A stretch of DNA of 64,000 nt from CAVYYW01 sp963772845 (GTDB lineage Bacteria; Bacillota; Bacilli; Bacillales; Sporolactobacillaceae), in contig CAVYYW010000014.1 in assembly GCA_963772845.1 (NCBI GenBank), positions 1,364,001-1,428,000 of the forward strand, written 5' to 3'. This document shows positions 1 to 9,649 of the stretch, one piece after another (the stretch's first letter is position 1; each line of letters opens with the position of its first letter). The translations under genes were made by a program, and so were the position numbers. The notes under the pieces are model-generated. The model did not search any database, was not told the DNA's origin, and was given only the letters and a program-made list of their open reading frames with translations.

Positions 1-1841
1 TCGTCCATCGGTGCCTTTCTGCCGTTATTTTCATCGAAAGAACCATTTGCTCCATGTGAAATAACTTGGGAGTTGATAGCCTTTCCACTTAAGCTCTCAT
101 TATTATAATAAGTGGCGAGCCAATCATCTGTTGGTACGGGAGTCATTGAAAAATGGATATCGGCTGCCTGGCTGTAATCATAATAATCTACCTTTACTTT
201 GTGACTGCCAGCAGTAAGTTGAACCAATGCACTGCGTTTCTCATTATTACTATTTTTCCAAGAATCAATTACTAATTTCCCGTCAACTTGGACTTTTACG
301 CCATCATTAGCAATGACATTAATTTGATACATTCCGGAATTTTGAACTTTATAAGTCCTTTGATAGTTAGCAGAAAAGTGATCTTTGGGAAGTAACTCAA
401 TCGGTGAACCATCTCCCCAGTCAAGGTTTAAATCTGGTAATGCTTTAAGTGCATTATCGCCCCCCTGAATTACTGCATTTCCTTGAAAGGACTCATTTGA
501 GTAATATTCTCCTATCCAAGAATCATCAGGAATTTCAAAAGGTTCTATTGATGTATAAATATGACTGACTGACGTTTTGTCATAATATCTAACTTCAATA
601 GTATGCAAATCACCGGCACTTGTATTAGTTAAATGTACCTTTACCGCATTCTCATGGTATCCACCATCTGTCCAACGGTTAAGCACTACTTTCCCATCCA
701 CATAAACCATCGCTCCATCATCAGCACGGGTTCTGATCACATAATCCCCAGCCGTTAGATGTTTAGAAGAAACGTATTTTGCTGAGAAATGATCATCGTT
801 CACTTTTGCCATCGGTGCATGTCGGCCATTATTTTCATCGAGCGAGCCATTTGATCCGTGAGGGATAACTTGGGAGTTAACTGGAGAACCGCTTAAATTC
901 TCATTATTGTAATAAGTAGCTACCCAGTCTTCTTCAGGAATTTTTTTAAGTGAAAAATTAATCTTAGCTGTACTGCTATAATCAAAATAATCCACTTTAA
1001 CGGTGTGAGTCCCTTTTGAAAGATCAACCATTCCATTTATGTCTTGGTGGCTTCCCTGGTTCCATGAATTAATCACAATTTTCCCATCAACCGTTACCTT
1101 AACCCCATCATCAGCTGCAACGTTAATTTTGTATGTACCTGAACTAGTTATATTAGCTGTCTTTGTAAAAATTGCAGAGAAGTGATCCTTTGGTATTAAC
1201 TCAATTGGTGAATTTTTAGCCCAATTAAAGTTTAACTCTGACAAAGGTTTTAATGCCCCTTTACCACCCAAAATTACAGGATTACCCTTAAATGTCTCAT
1301 TTGGGTAGAATTCTCCAATCCAATTATCAGTTGGAATACTGTAGGGTTCTATGGAAGTATAAATATGGCTAACCGAGATATTGTCATAATACAAAACTTC
1401 AATGGAATGTAAATCACCTTTACTAGTGTCAGTGATATGTACCTTCACAGCATTTTCATGATAACCACCATCTGTCCATCGGTTAAGAACATTTTTTCCA
1501 TCAACCAACACCTTGACGCCATCGTCAGCCCTGGTTCTGATCACATAATCACCTGATGGGAGGTTCTCTTCTGTAACGTATTTAGCAGAAAAATGATTAG
1601 CATTTACCTTTGCCATTGGGGACCCATGGCCGTTATCCTCTTCAAATGAACTATTTTGGCCATAGTTAATCACTTTTGAATTTACGGGATTCCCGCTTAG
1701 GTCTTGGTTATTATAGTAATAGGCATGCCAACTGCCACTTGACGCAGAAGCATCTGCAACATTTTGTTTCAGACACATTCCCATGATGAATGCAAAAGCC
1801 AAACCAACAATCAAAATATTAAGTTTTTTGAAATTACTAAT
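1..1841 (-). CDS. PA14-repeat secreted protein, C-terminal part outside window
   Basis: The frame is open to the left window edge, so the C-terminus is missing. A signal peptide (KK, then a hydrophobic stretch) is followed by tandem PA14-type beta domains. Four copies of the hallmark A(D/N)DGxxVxVDGK motif are visible, alternating between two domain types joined by linkers such as YYNNxxLSG and GEFYPNE. PA14 domains in bacterial surface proteins usually bind carbohydrate. No canonical start follows the ribosome binding site AAGGAAGGAG; the first in-frame codon after the stop is ATT at 1841, given here as start. A one-base error in the A6 run at 1824-1829 would instead put the start at ATT 1846, exactly as in the paralog at 2714-7114. 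Probably cell-wall or surface-associated; a C-terminal hydrolase is possible but not seen. Confidence 0.85.
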   Translation of the reverse strand, partial: MSNFKKLNILIVGLAFAFIMGMCLKQNVADASASSGSWHAYYYNNQDLSGNPVNSKVINYGQNSSFEEDNGHGSPMAKVNANHFSAKYVTEENLPSGDYVIRTRADDGVKVLVDGKNVLNRWTDGGYHENAVKVHITDTSKGDLHSIEVLYYDNISVSHIYTSIEPYSIPTDNWIGEFYPNETFKGNPVILGGKGALKPLSELNFNWAKNSPIELIPKDHFSAIFTKTANITSSGTYKINVAADDGVKVTVDGKIVINSWNQGSHQDINGMVDLSKGTHTVKVDYFDYSSTAKINFSLKKIPEEDWVATYYNNENLSGSPVNSQVIPHGSNGSLDENNGRHAPMAKVNDDHFSAKYVSSKHLTAGDYVIRTRADDGAMVYVDGKVVLNRWTDGGYHENAVKVHLTNTSAGDLHTIEVRYYDKTSVSHIYTSIEPFEIPDDSWIGEYYSNESFQGNAVIQGGDNALKALPDLNLDWGDGSPIELLPKDHFSANYQRTYKVQNSGMYQINVIANDGVKVQVDGKLVIDSWKNSNNEKRSALVQLTAGSHKVKVDYYDYSQAADIHFSMTPVPTDDWLATYYNNESLSGKAINSQVISHGANGSFDENNGRKAPMD

Positions 1842-1845
1842 TTAA

Positions 1846-2010
1846 TACACTCCTTCCTTGTTCTCTCAAAGCTATTGTAATGTGATAGTAAATTAATACT
1901 ATACATTACATATTATCGATTTTATTTACAATAAAGTTAAGTGTTTTCGACAAATATTTACTTAAAATATGAAAAATAAGCCATAAGTCCCTGTAATTAT
2001 GACAAAAAAT
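1846..2010 (-). promoter_or_regulatory. Upstream region with Spo0A-box core, conserved with the paralog
   Basis: On the minus strand this region carries TTTGTCGAA (plus 1946-1954), a full match to the Spo0A box, followed by CACTTAAC and preceded by AGGGACT. The region upstream of 7114 has the same elements in the same order (AGGGACT, T5, TGTCGAA, CACTTAAC, GATAAT, GTAATG, ATAGTA), so the two genes are probably co-regulated. Binding by Spo0A is inferred from the motif only. Confidence 0.5.
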
Positions 2011-2057
2011 TCGCTTTTGTGATTTTAGCTTCGCATTGTATTGCGGGAGGTTAATAA

Positions 2058-2084
2058 GAAAAACAACCCCTTTAATCAGGGGTT
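2058..2084 (-). terminator. Rho-independent terminator
   Basis: AACCCC/GGGGTT stem followed on the minus strand by a T-rich run. It overlaps the end of the membrane protein gene at 2083-2514. Confidence 0.75.
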
Positions 2085-2514
2085 ATTCGGCTTGGGCGGT
2101 TTGATTTTGAGAATACTGATGGGATTGATTTTCTTCCTGTAAACCTGCAAGCAGCCATCCGATCAGGCTCCAGGCTGCAGAAAGAACAAGATAGGGTAGA
2201 AGAAAAACACATATGAAGAAGTAGCCGGTTCCATCAAAGTACTGGGTATTCCAGATATAAAAGACAGCAACAATGATAAGTATAATGGCACCAATGATTG
2301 AGGGGACAAAGTTGATCAGCGTACTTGTTTTTTTTAAGTAGAGAAGGTAAGTAATTACCAGCAGCAATACGCCGAGCAACAACCCTATTAAATAAGGGCT
2401 GGTAATAATATTAGTATACTTAGCAAATATATTATAAATAAAATAGCCTTCAAAAAATGTCATGACAAGGCCGGTTACTAAATGAAATAAAAAAATATAC
2501 ACTGTTGATTTCAA
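2083..2514 (-). CDS. Small four-helix membrane protein, unknown function
   Basis: About 143 residues with four strongly hydrophobic segments and a polar Gln/Asn-rich C-terminal tail. I recognise no family. The likely start is TTG at 2514, because AAAGGAG lies 7 bases upstream of it; the ATG at 2532 has no ribosome binding site and would place that Shine-Dalgarno sequence inside the gene. It lies alone between the two PA14-repeat genes on the same strand with its own terminator. A role linked to those surface proteins is possible but rests on position only. Confidence 0.65.
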   Translation of the reverse strand: MKSTVYIFLFHLVTGLVMTFFEGYFIYNIFAKYTNIITSPYLIGLLLGVLLLVITYLLYLKKTSTLINFVPSIIGAIILIIVAVFYIWNTQYFDGTGYFFICVFLLPYLVLSAAWSLIGWLLAGLQEENQSHQYSQNQTAQAE

Positions 2515-2613
2515 ATTAGCTGCTCCTTTCATCGAGTAATCAATTATAGGAGTTAAGTCCTATTTTATAGTTATTATTTTGTTAAATTTGCAAAATAATA
2601 ATTAAAAATAAAA

Positions 2614-2695
2614 AAGCTTCTATATAAATGCTACCCTTTTTCTCTCTCAAATAACAGTAAGATGACAAAAAGAGCGCGTATTTATATAAAAGCTT
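2614..2695 (-). terminator. Long-stem terminator after the PA14-glucosaminidase gene
   Basis: A 16-bp inverted repeat (2614-2629 and 2680-2695, 15 of 16 paired) with an unusually long loop of about 50 bases. The minus strand continues into TTTTTATTTTT, as expected for a terminator of the gene ending at 2714. Confidence 0.55.
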
Positions 2696-2713
2696 AATAT
2701 TTGTTAACTTCGA

Positions 2714-5700
2714 TTATTGATAGGTTGGAATATCATAGACGTTAGTATAACTGCTAAGCAGATCATACAGGCTATTAATTTTATATGTTTGCTTAGCTGC
2801 CCACCCGATATCCGTTGCATATTGGTGAGTGGCTGGAGCTGATGGATGCCATCTCATTTTATATAAGGTGTCCTGTCCAGCTTGAATATAATTTTCAGAC
2901 ACAAACCTTGCTCCTCCTATTATAGCAGCCTCCGGAGAAAACCATCCATAACTGTAGGCCGTTGCCGCACCCGATAATAGAGCGGACTTATCATAGGCAC
3001 CTATGCCATACATATTATAGACTTTTTTCCCACGGGAACAATCATCAACAATTGTATTTCCTGCCGGGTCATAACAAACACCCTGAGCCAATTGAGATGC
3101 GCCATTCCCAGTTTCCAATAAAGCATGTGAAATCAAATATATTTCATTAATGCTGAATTGTTGACCGGCCTTAATGAAAGAGGACGCTTTGTTTTCCAGA
3201 ATCCCTTTTCCCTTAAGAATTTTCGTATTGATTTCATTAACATCTAAATTTGCGCTCTGATTGAGTTTAAGGAACTGATAAAACTCACTTGTTCCTCTTT
3301 CAAAATTAGAGGGATCCAAATAGCTCATAACCGATTGCTGTCCTGCATCTACAAAACCAGGATAAATGATCTTATACCATGTATCCCCATCATAGTCCTT
3401 CACACGATCCAAAATCGTCACACGGGTTCCATTATTCAAGAGTCCCGAAACAGCATTTTCAGTCCCCGGCCACACTCTTACGTTGTACGTCCCGTTAACG
3501 GTTCCTTTGTTATTATTATTTGCATCGACATCAACACCACTGCTGTAAATGTAGACGACATCTGTCTGTGGATTTGTTCTCATTTGTTTTGCTAAAGCAT
3601 CCCCGAGCGTGCTGCTGTATGCCGTTGAATCATATTTAAAAACTTTCTTCTGGAGAATTTGGTAAGAAAAATTCAACTTAGCATAACCGGAAAGCTCCAA
3701 ATACTCGACCTTCACAGTATGATTTCCTGCTGCCAGATCAAGGTTTTCAGTAAACGTTGTGCTTTGACTTGGTCCCCAGTGATCAATAATGAGTTTGCCA
3801 TCTACGAAGACTCTGACACCGTCATCTGCGTTCGCTTTAAACTGATATGTTGCTGTGGAATCGAGATGAATGATTTTTTGGTACCTTGCCGAAAAATCAT
3901 CGACTGGGATCGATGAGTCTGGCGAGTCCGCTACCCAATTAAAGGCGACCTTCGGAATTTGATTTAACGAATTCTCGCCGCCTACAACTACTGCATTGCC
4001 TGCTAAATCTTTATTTGGATAGTATTCTGCAAGCCAATTGTCAGAACTGACTTGGATTGGCTCGATAGATAGATTTAATTTACTTTGTCCTGAGTGGTCC
4101 ACATACTGAACTTCTATCCAGTGGACATCAGAGCCATTAAGATTATCAAGATGAAGTTTAACAGCATTTTCTTGATAACTGCTTGAAGTCAAACGATTAA
4201 TGACTGTTTTTCCATCTACAATTATCCGCACACCATCATTAGCTTTGGCTCTAAAAATGTAATCCCCTGAAGGAATGCGTTTTGCCGTTACATACTTAGC
4301 TGAGAAACGATCAGCATTCACTTTTCCTGTAGGAGATCCAGTCCCATTATCCACTTCCAAATTACTGCTCGAAGAAGGTGAAAGGACGTTCGCATCAATT
4401 GGATTTCCGCTCATGGATGTATTGTTATAGTAATAAGCCAGCCAATTTCCAAAAGGCACAACATCTGAATAAATCGCTGCGTTACCTGTTTCTTCATAAT
4501 AGCTGCTCTTTATTGATTGCACTCCAGATAGCTTTCCCAGAAGTGCTCGATTTGTGGTTCCCGTAGTATTCCATCCATCTATCACTATTTTATTATTTAA
4601 AGACAGTTTAATTCGGTCATCTGCATAAGTCTGGGCAAAGTATTCTTTGCCATCAAATTTCTTTGATTGATCAAACTCTGCTAAAAAGTGATCGGGTGGT
4701 ACCCCTGACGGACTTCCTGTTCCCCAATTATAATGAATCGACGGAGAAGTATCTTTAAAATCGATGGCTTTCTCGTATGAAAAGTCAATACTCGCATCCC
4801 CAGTGTGCTCAAAATAGTCCACTTTAACAGCATGCTTTCCAGAAGTTAATGCCACTTTCCCTGTTCTTCCACCGCCATCACTTTTGTGCCATGAGTCAAT
4901 GATTTTCTTTCCGTCCACCGATACCCTTACCCCATCGTCAGCCTTAACTGAAAAGGTGTAAGTTCCGGGTTCTGATATATCGATGAGTTTTTGGAAAGAG
5001 GCTGAGAAGTGATCCTCAGGAAGCATCGTGGACGGAGCCTTGGCTCCCCACTTTAAATTTAAAGAATCGATGGGATTTAAAGCTTGATCGCCACCAACTA
5101 GTAACCCTTGTCCTTGAAGATTCTCATTGGAATAATACTCTCCAATCCAGGAATCTGTTGACAATTTAAACGGTTCGATCGAAGCAAATACATGGCTTGC
5201 AGACGTTCGGTCATAGTACTGTACTTCAATCCAGTGGACATCGCTTCCATTCGTATTAGAAAGATTAATTTTAACAGCATTTTCTTTATAAGCACTGTTT
5301 GTCCAGCGTTCGGACACTTTTTTCCCGTCTACCAGCACTCGCACACCATCATCTGCACGAGTTCGTATGACATATTTCCCTGGTGCTAAATGTTTTGCTG
5401 TGACATACCTTGCGGAAAAATGATCCGAATTCACCTTGTTCATTGGTGAACCAGATCCGTTGTTTTCTTCAAACGATCCATTGTCTCCGTGCGGAATGAC
5501 TTTGGCATTTACAGGAGCCCCGCTTAAATCCTGATTATTATAGTAGTAAGCGAGCCAGTTATTAAACGGGACGATATCTGAATAAATAAATGCATTGCTT
5601 CTTCTTTCAAAATAGTCCGTTTGGAACGTATGGTGCCCGCTTAAATGCCCTAGGACCGCTCTGTCAATATCTCCAGCAGAAGGTGACCAGCGATTAATGA

Positions 5701-7114
5701 TATCTTTCCCATCCATATTTACACGAATCCCATCGTCAGCTAACGTCTGCATAAAATAATCATCCGATGGAAAGTTTCTAGACTGGTCAAAAGATGCGTA
5801 AAAATTGTCTTTTGGAAATCCCGCTCCAGGAGACCCTGCTCCCCAATCATAATGAACGGATTGTTCTGCTCTAGAAAACGTTTTTGCAGGACTGACTTTA
5901 AAGTTTAATTGAGCAGCTCCTGTGCCTTCAAAATATTCAACAGTAAGATCGTGCTGACCTTTCCCCAAATATACGGTAGCTTCGCGTTCCCCATTGTTGC
6001 TTGGATGCCATGAATCGATGATCTTTTTCCCATCAACCATGACCCGCACCCCATCGTCAGCTTTCACATTAAAGTGATAATAATTACTGTTGCTAACATT
6101 AAGCTTTTTCTTAAAAATCCCCGAGAAATTATTGGATGGAATTTTAGAATCCGGAGATCCGTTTCCCCAATTAAAGTCTAAATCAGGAACTTGCTTTAAA
6201 GCATCAGAACCGCCATTTATTACTGGCTGTCCCGATAGTGTCTTGTTCGGGAATAATTCTCCGTACCAGCCATTATCACTGACTTGTGAGCTGGAAGGGT
6301 TCATAGTGAAGTAAAGTTTGCTTTTCCCTGCTCTTTCAAAATAATCAACTTCAATCCAATGAACATCTCCATTCTCCCCATCAGAAATGTTAATTTTTGC
6401 AGTGTCTTCCCCATACCGGCTTGGGGACCAGTGATCCACGATTTTTTTGCCGTCCACAAGAACCCGGATACCATCATCTGCTCTCGCTCTAATAATATAA
6501 CTGCCAGCCTTTATATGTTTGGCGGTCGTATATCGTGCAGAGAATTGATCTTTGTGAACGTCTGGCGCAGGTGATCCAGAACCATAATCCTGCGAAAGAA
6601 CCCCATTATCGTTAGAGATCTGCTCAGCAGCTACTGGTCTTCCACTTGTATCGGTATTGTTGTAATAATAAGCTAGCCAATTCCCATACGGAACCACATC
6701 AGAAAATAGAGCTGCATTGCCCCTAACCTCATTATAAACGGTCGAAATTGGAACCTTTCCAGTGAGCTTTCCAAGTAAAGCCCTGTCAATTGTATCTCCA
6801 GAATTTGCTGTTCGGTTTATTTTATACTGATTGTTTACCTTTACATTTACTCTGTCATCAGCCAAAGTCTGCAGAAAATATTCATTTCCATCAAAGGTAT
6901 AACCTTGGTCAAAGGATAGTTTAAAATTATCCTTTGGCATATTTGCCTCGGGACTCCCGGTCCCCCAGTTGCAATGCACCTCCAGCGCACTTTTTTGACA
7001 CGTGTGATAATCGGTTGCCGCTTTGGCGGTTAAAGTTGATAACCCAACTGCAACAAGCAAGAACGATAGAACAGCGATCAGCCTATGTCGTTTTTTTTGT
7101 AAGGCTAATTTAAT
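2714..7114 (-). CDS. Secreted peptidoglycan hydrolase: nine PA14 domains, SH3-like domain, glucosaminidase
   Basis: About 1466 residues. After a signal peptide (KLALQKKRHR then a hydrophobic core ending TAKAA) come three super-repeats of roughly 380 residues, each made of one PA14-like half-domain (WGxGSP...ADDR or ADDGI) and two full PA14 domains (ADDGVRVxVDGKxII). Nine such motifs are visible. The C-terminus has an SH3-like region (TYNVRVWPG...WYKI) and a LytG/LytD-type N-acetylglucosaminidase domain with the likely catalytic Glu in SHALLETGNG and the motif YNMYGIGAYD. Expected to cut cell-wall glycan strands outside the cell, with PA14 domains as glycan or wall anchors. No ATG/GTG/TTG precedes the signal-peptide N-region; ATT at 7114, just after AAGGAAGGGG, is the best-placed start. 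TTG at 7060 would cut off the charged N-region. Confidence 0.9.
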   Translation of the reverse strand: MKLALQKKRHRLIAVLSFLLVAVGLSTLTAKAATDYHTCQKSALEVHCNWGTGSPEANMPKDNFKLSFDQGYTFDGNEYFLQTLADDRVNVKVNNQYKINRTANSGDTIDRALLGKLTGKVPISTVYNEVRGNAALFSDVVPYGNWLAYYYNNTDTSGRPVAAEQISNDNGVLSQDYGSGSPAPDVHKDQFSARYTTAKHIKAGSYIIRARADDGIRVLVDGKKIVDHWSPSRYGEDTAKINISDGENGDVHWIEVDYFERAGKSKLYFTMNPSSSQVSDNGWYGELFPNKTLSGQPVINGGSDALKQVPDLDFNWGNGSPDSKIPSNNFSGIFKKKLNVSNSNYYHFNVKADDGVRVMVDGKKIIDSWHPSNNGEREATVYLGKGQHDLTVEYFEGTGAAQLNFKVSPAKTFSRAEQSVHYDWGAGSPGAGFPKDNFYASFDQSRNFPSDDYFMQTLADDGIRVNMDGKDIINRWSPSAGDIDRAVLGHLSGHHTFQTDYFERRSNAFIYSDIVPFNNWLAYYYNNQDLSGAPVNAKVIPHGDNGSFEENNGSGSPMNKVNSDHFSARYVTAKHLAPGKYVIRTRADDGVRVLVDGKKVSERWTNSAYKENAVKINLSNTNGSDVHWIEVQYYDRTSASHVFASIEPFKLSTDSWIGEYYSNENLQGQGLLVGGDQALNPIDSLNLKWGAKAPSTMLPEDHFSASFQKLIDISEPGTYTFSVKADDGVRVSVDGKKIIDSWHKSDGGGRTGKVALTSGKHAVKVDYFEHTGDASIDFSYEKAIDFKDTSPSIHYNWGTGSPSGVPPDHFLAEFDQSKKFDGKEYFAQTYADDRIKLSLNNKIVIDGWNTTGTTNRALLGKLSGVQSIKSSYYEETGNAAIYSDVVPFGNWLAYYYNNTSMSGNPIDANVLSPSSSSNLEVDNGTGSPTGKVNADRFSAKYVTAKRIPSGDYIFRAKANDGVRIIVDGKTVINRLTSSSYQENAVKLHLDNLNGSDVHWIEVQYVDHSGQSKLNLSIEPIQVSSDNWLAEYYPNKDLAGNAVVVGGENSLNQIPKVAFNWVADSPDSSIPVDDFSARYQKIIHLDSTATYQFKANADDGVRVFVDGKLIIDHWGPSQSTTFTENLDLAAGNHTVKVEYLELSGYAKLNFSYQILQKKVFKYDSTAYSSTLGDALAKQMRTNPQTDVVYIYSSGVDVDANNNNKGTVNGTYNVRVWPGTENAVSGLLNNGTRVTILDRVKDYDGDTWYKIIYPGFVDAGQQSVMSYLDPSNFERGTSEFYQFLKLNQSANLDVNEINTKILKGKGILENKASSFIKAGQQFSINEIYLISHALLETGNGASQLAQGVCYDPAGNTIVDDCSRGKKVYNMYGIGAYDKSALLSGAATAYSYGWFSPEAAIIGGARFVSENYIQAGQDTLYKMRWHPSAPATHQYATDIGWAAKQTYKINSLYDLLSSYTNVYDIPTYQ

Positions 7115-7117
7115 ACA

Positions 7118-7252
7118 CCCCTTCCTTTTAAAAGAATAGTAGATAGTAAATCTTTACTATTCATTACACATTATCTAAAATTGTTACATCTTTGTTAAGT
7201 GCATTTCGACATATTTTTGCAAATATTAACAAAAACACGTCGTTAGTCCCTA
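7118..7252 (-). promoter_or_regulatory. Upstream region with Spo0A-box core and strong RBS
   Basis: The minus strand contains ATGTCGAA (plus 7205-7212), with the Spo0A-box core TGTCGAA, between AGGGACT and CACTTAAC, matching the paralogous leader at 1846-2010. AAGGAAGGGG lies just before the proposed ATT start at 7114. Confidence 0.45.
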
Positions 7253-7294
7253 TTTTATTTACATAGCGTTCATAGAACATTAATTAATTTCTAC

Positions 7295-7332
7295 ACAAAA
7301 AAACACCCTGCAGCACTTATCCGCTGCAGGGT
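7295..7332 (-). terminator. Terminator of the efflux operon
   Basis: Perfect stem CCCTGCAG/CTGCAGGG followed on the minus strand by a T7 run, just after the marR-type gene. Confidence 0.9.
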
Positions 7333-7337
7333 TATGA

Positions 7338-7796
7338 TCATTGAAGTTTTTTTAGTAAAGCATGCATTGTTTCAATCTCTTCAATGCTCAGCTTTTTATA
7401 GGCATTTTCTAGATAATCGCATCTTACTTTTTCCATATGACGATAAACTTCTTCGCCTTTAGCTGTGAGACACACATCAATAATGCGCCGGTCAGATGAA
7501 GATCGTTTTCTTTCTAGCCATTCTTTCTTCACGAGCTTCTCCACAACGGCGGTCGCATGACTTGCTGTGACATCCAGTTCAATGGCAAGTGAAGAAATTT
7601 TCTTAGGCTGCTCACAATAAAGCAACTTCATAAACATAAACTCATGACGGGTCAGATCGTTGCCAAAAAGCTGATTAATGTCCTTTTTAAACTTGCGGAA
7701 CAGAGAGATAAACTGTCTTTCAAGGGCAGAAGTCAAGGCTCTTCTTGATGATTCCCCTGAATCGGTCTGCTCAGAAAATGGTTTCTTGTCGCTCAT
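7338..7796 (-). CDS. MarR-family transcriptional regulator
   Basis: 152 residues with the winged-helix pattern of MarR proteins: a helical N-terminus, a helix-turn-helix around ISSLAIELDVTASHATAVVEKL, and the wing WLERKRSSSDRRIIDVCLTAKG. It is the last gene of an operon with an HlyD-type protein and an EmrB-type pump, overlapping the pump gene by 4 bases, so it most likely represses the operon and responds to a pump substrate. A palindrome before the first gene is a candidate operator. Confidence 0.9.
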   Translation of the reverse strand: MSDKKPFSEQTDSGESSRRALTSALERQFISLFRKFKKDINQLFGNDLTRHEFMFMKLLYCEQPKKISSLAIELDVTASHATAVVEKLVKKEWLERKRSSSDRRIIDVCLTAKGEEVYRHMEKVRCDYLENAYKKLSIEEIETMHALLKKLQ

Positions 7797-9632
7797 TCTG
7801 TCACCGCATCAGAGGTCTTCCCTTTTACTTTTGATCGTTTTGGTGCCTTTTTCTTTGAAGGGACCGAACGTTTCATAAAGAAAGAAAAGAATAAAGCAAT
7901 TAAAGCAAGTAGCGTTGCAACAAGAAATGCATCATTAATACCGTGAATCATAGATTCCATCGATACTTTTCCGAACAACATGAGATTTACAAGCTGCTGC
8001 CCCTGGCCTTGGGGAATGTGCATGCTGCTGCCTGCCGCCTGAGTTAGTCCATTTAACTTATTTGTTAAATTCGTGTTGGACGTCGTCATGGTGTTCTGAT
8101 AATTTGCAAGATGAAACGTCGTTCTGCTTGTCATGACTGTGACAAGAAACGCGGTGCCAAGTGAACCGGCAACCTGTCTCATCGTGTTAAACATTGCTGT
8201 ACCGTGACTGTTTAAATGTCTCGGCAGATTGTTCAATCCTTCTGTCATAACAGGCATCATCAGCATAGACATGCCGAACATACGAGCTGAATAGAGGATC
8301 ATAATAAAGCCATACGTCGTCGCATCAGTAAGCAAAGAGAATTGATAGGTAGTGATAGCCGTAATAATTAATCCTACGATCGCAAGGGGTCTCGCACCAA
8401 TACGGTCATATAATGCTCCGGTGATTGGCGACATGATTCCCATGAGCACTGCTCCTGGAAGCAGCAGCAGACCAGACTGAAGCGGTGTAAAGCCGCGAAT
8501 TGTCTGAAGGTAAATTGGGCAGTAATATCATCGCTGCGAACATCGCCATCGTTACCACTGCATTAACAATCGTCGATACCGTAAAGATGCTGTGTTTGAA
8601 AACCCTGAATTCCAGCATTGGATTTCGGATTGTCAGCTCCCGCCACACAAACAGGATTATTGAAAGGCAGCCAATGAGAAGCGAAGATACGACGATTCCG
8701 CTGCTCCACCCATCATTTCCCGCTTCACTAAACCCGTAAAGAAGTCCACCGAAGCCAATGGTTGAAAAAATAATTCCCATAATATCAAATTTCGGATACG
8801 TAAGTTTTCCGACATTTCTCAAAAAGATAAAGGCTAAGATAATATCCAGAATAGCGATTGGCAGAACAATATAAAACAGTACCCGCCATGAATAGTTCTG
8901 TACGACGTAGCCTGAAAGCGTCGGACCGACTGCTGGTGCAAAGATCATGGCGATTCCCATTGTTCCCATGGCAACACCACGCTTCTCTGGAGGAAAAATC
9001 GTTAAAAAGACATTTGTCATTAGCGGCATGATAATACCGGCGCCAATCCCTTGAACAACGCGCCCTGTCATAACCATCGCAAAGTTCGGAGACAGTGCAC
9101 AGATCAGCGTTCCAATGGCAAAGGAAACCATAGCGAAAATAAATAATTTACGAGTTGAAAAAGACTCCATCAGAAAAGCCGTAATTGGGATAAGCACACC
9201 GTTTACAAGCATATAGCCCGTTACGAGCCATTGAATGGTATTGGTTGAAACATTTAAATCGGTCATCATATGAGGCAGCGCCACATTCATTAATGTCTGA
9301 TTTAGAATGGCGACAAATGCACCCATGATCAGGACACCAATAATCGGAACCGGTTTAATTTCTTCATCCAGCTCCTTATGAGGTGCTGTTTTTGCTTTGT
9401 CCTCAGAACCGAGTTCTTCTCTGACTTCCTCAATTTCCTCTGGATGTCCGTTCGTCATAAAATTCTCAGTGTTTTCTTCTACTTTTTCCTGGTGCTGTGC
9501 CTGATTGAGCTTAAGATAAGCTTCGCGCTTTGACTCTCTTCTGTTTCTGAGCTTGCGGCGGCGAAGGATTAAATTCAAACCGACAATAACAACAACCACA
9601 AAAACAATATAGCCTGAAAGGAATGGCAGCAT
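7793..9632 (-). pseudogene. EmrB/QacA-type MFS drug exporter (DHA2), frameshifted
   Basis: Two overlapping ORFs (9632 to about 8510, and about 8510 to 7793) together make one 14-helix-type exporter of about 613 residues. Joined, the protein reads continuously through LLP-(Y)LQTIRGFTPLQSG at the break. The shift fits one extra base in the run GGTAAATTGGG near 8510-8519. Family motifs such as TGRVVQGIGAGIIMPL and FAPAVGPTLSGYV are intact on both sides. An additional N-terminal helix and a highly charged linker of about 90 residues precede the usual start of the transporter. Whether this is true decay or a base-calling error cannot be told from sequence alone; intact partner genes favour an error. 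Confidence 0.85.
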
Positions 9633-9649
9633 GTCCTCCCTCCTCTCTA

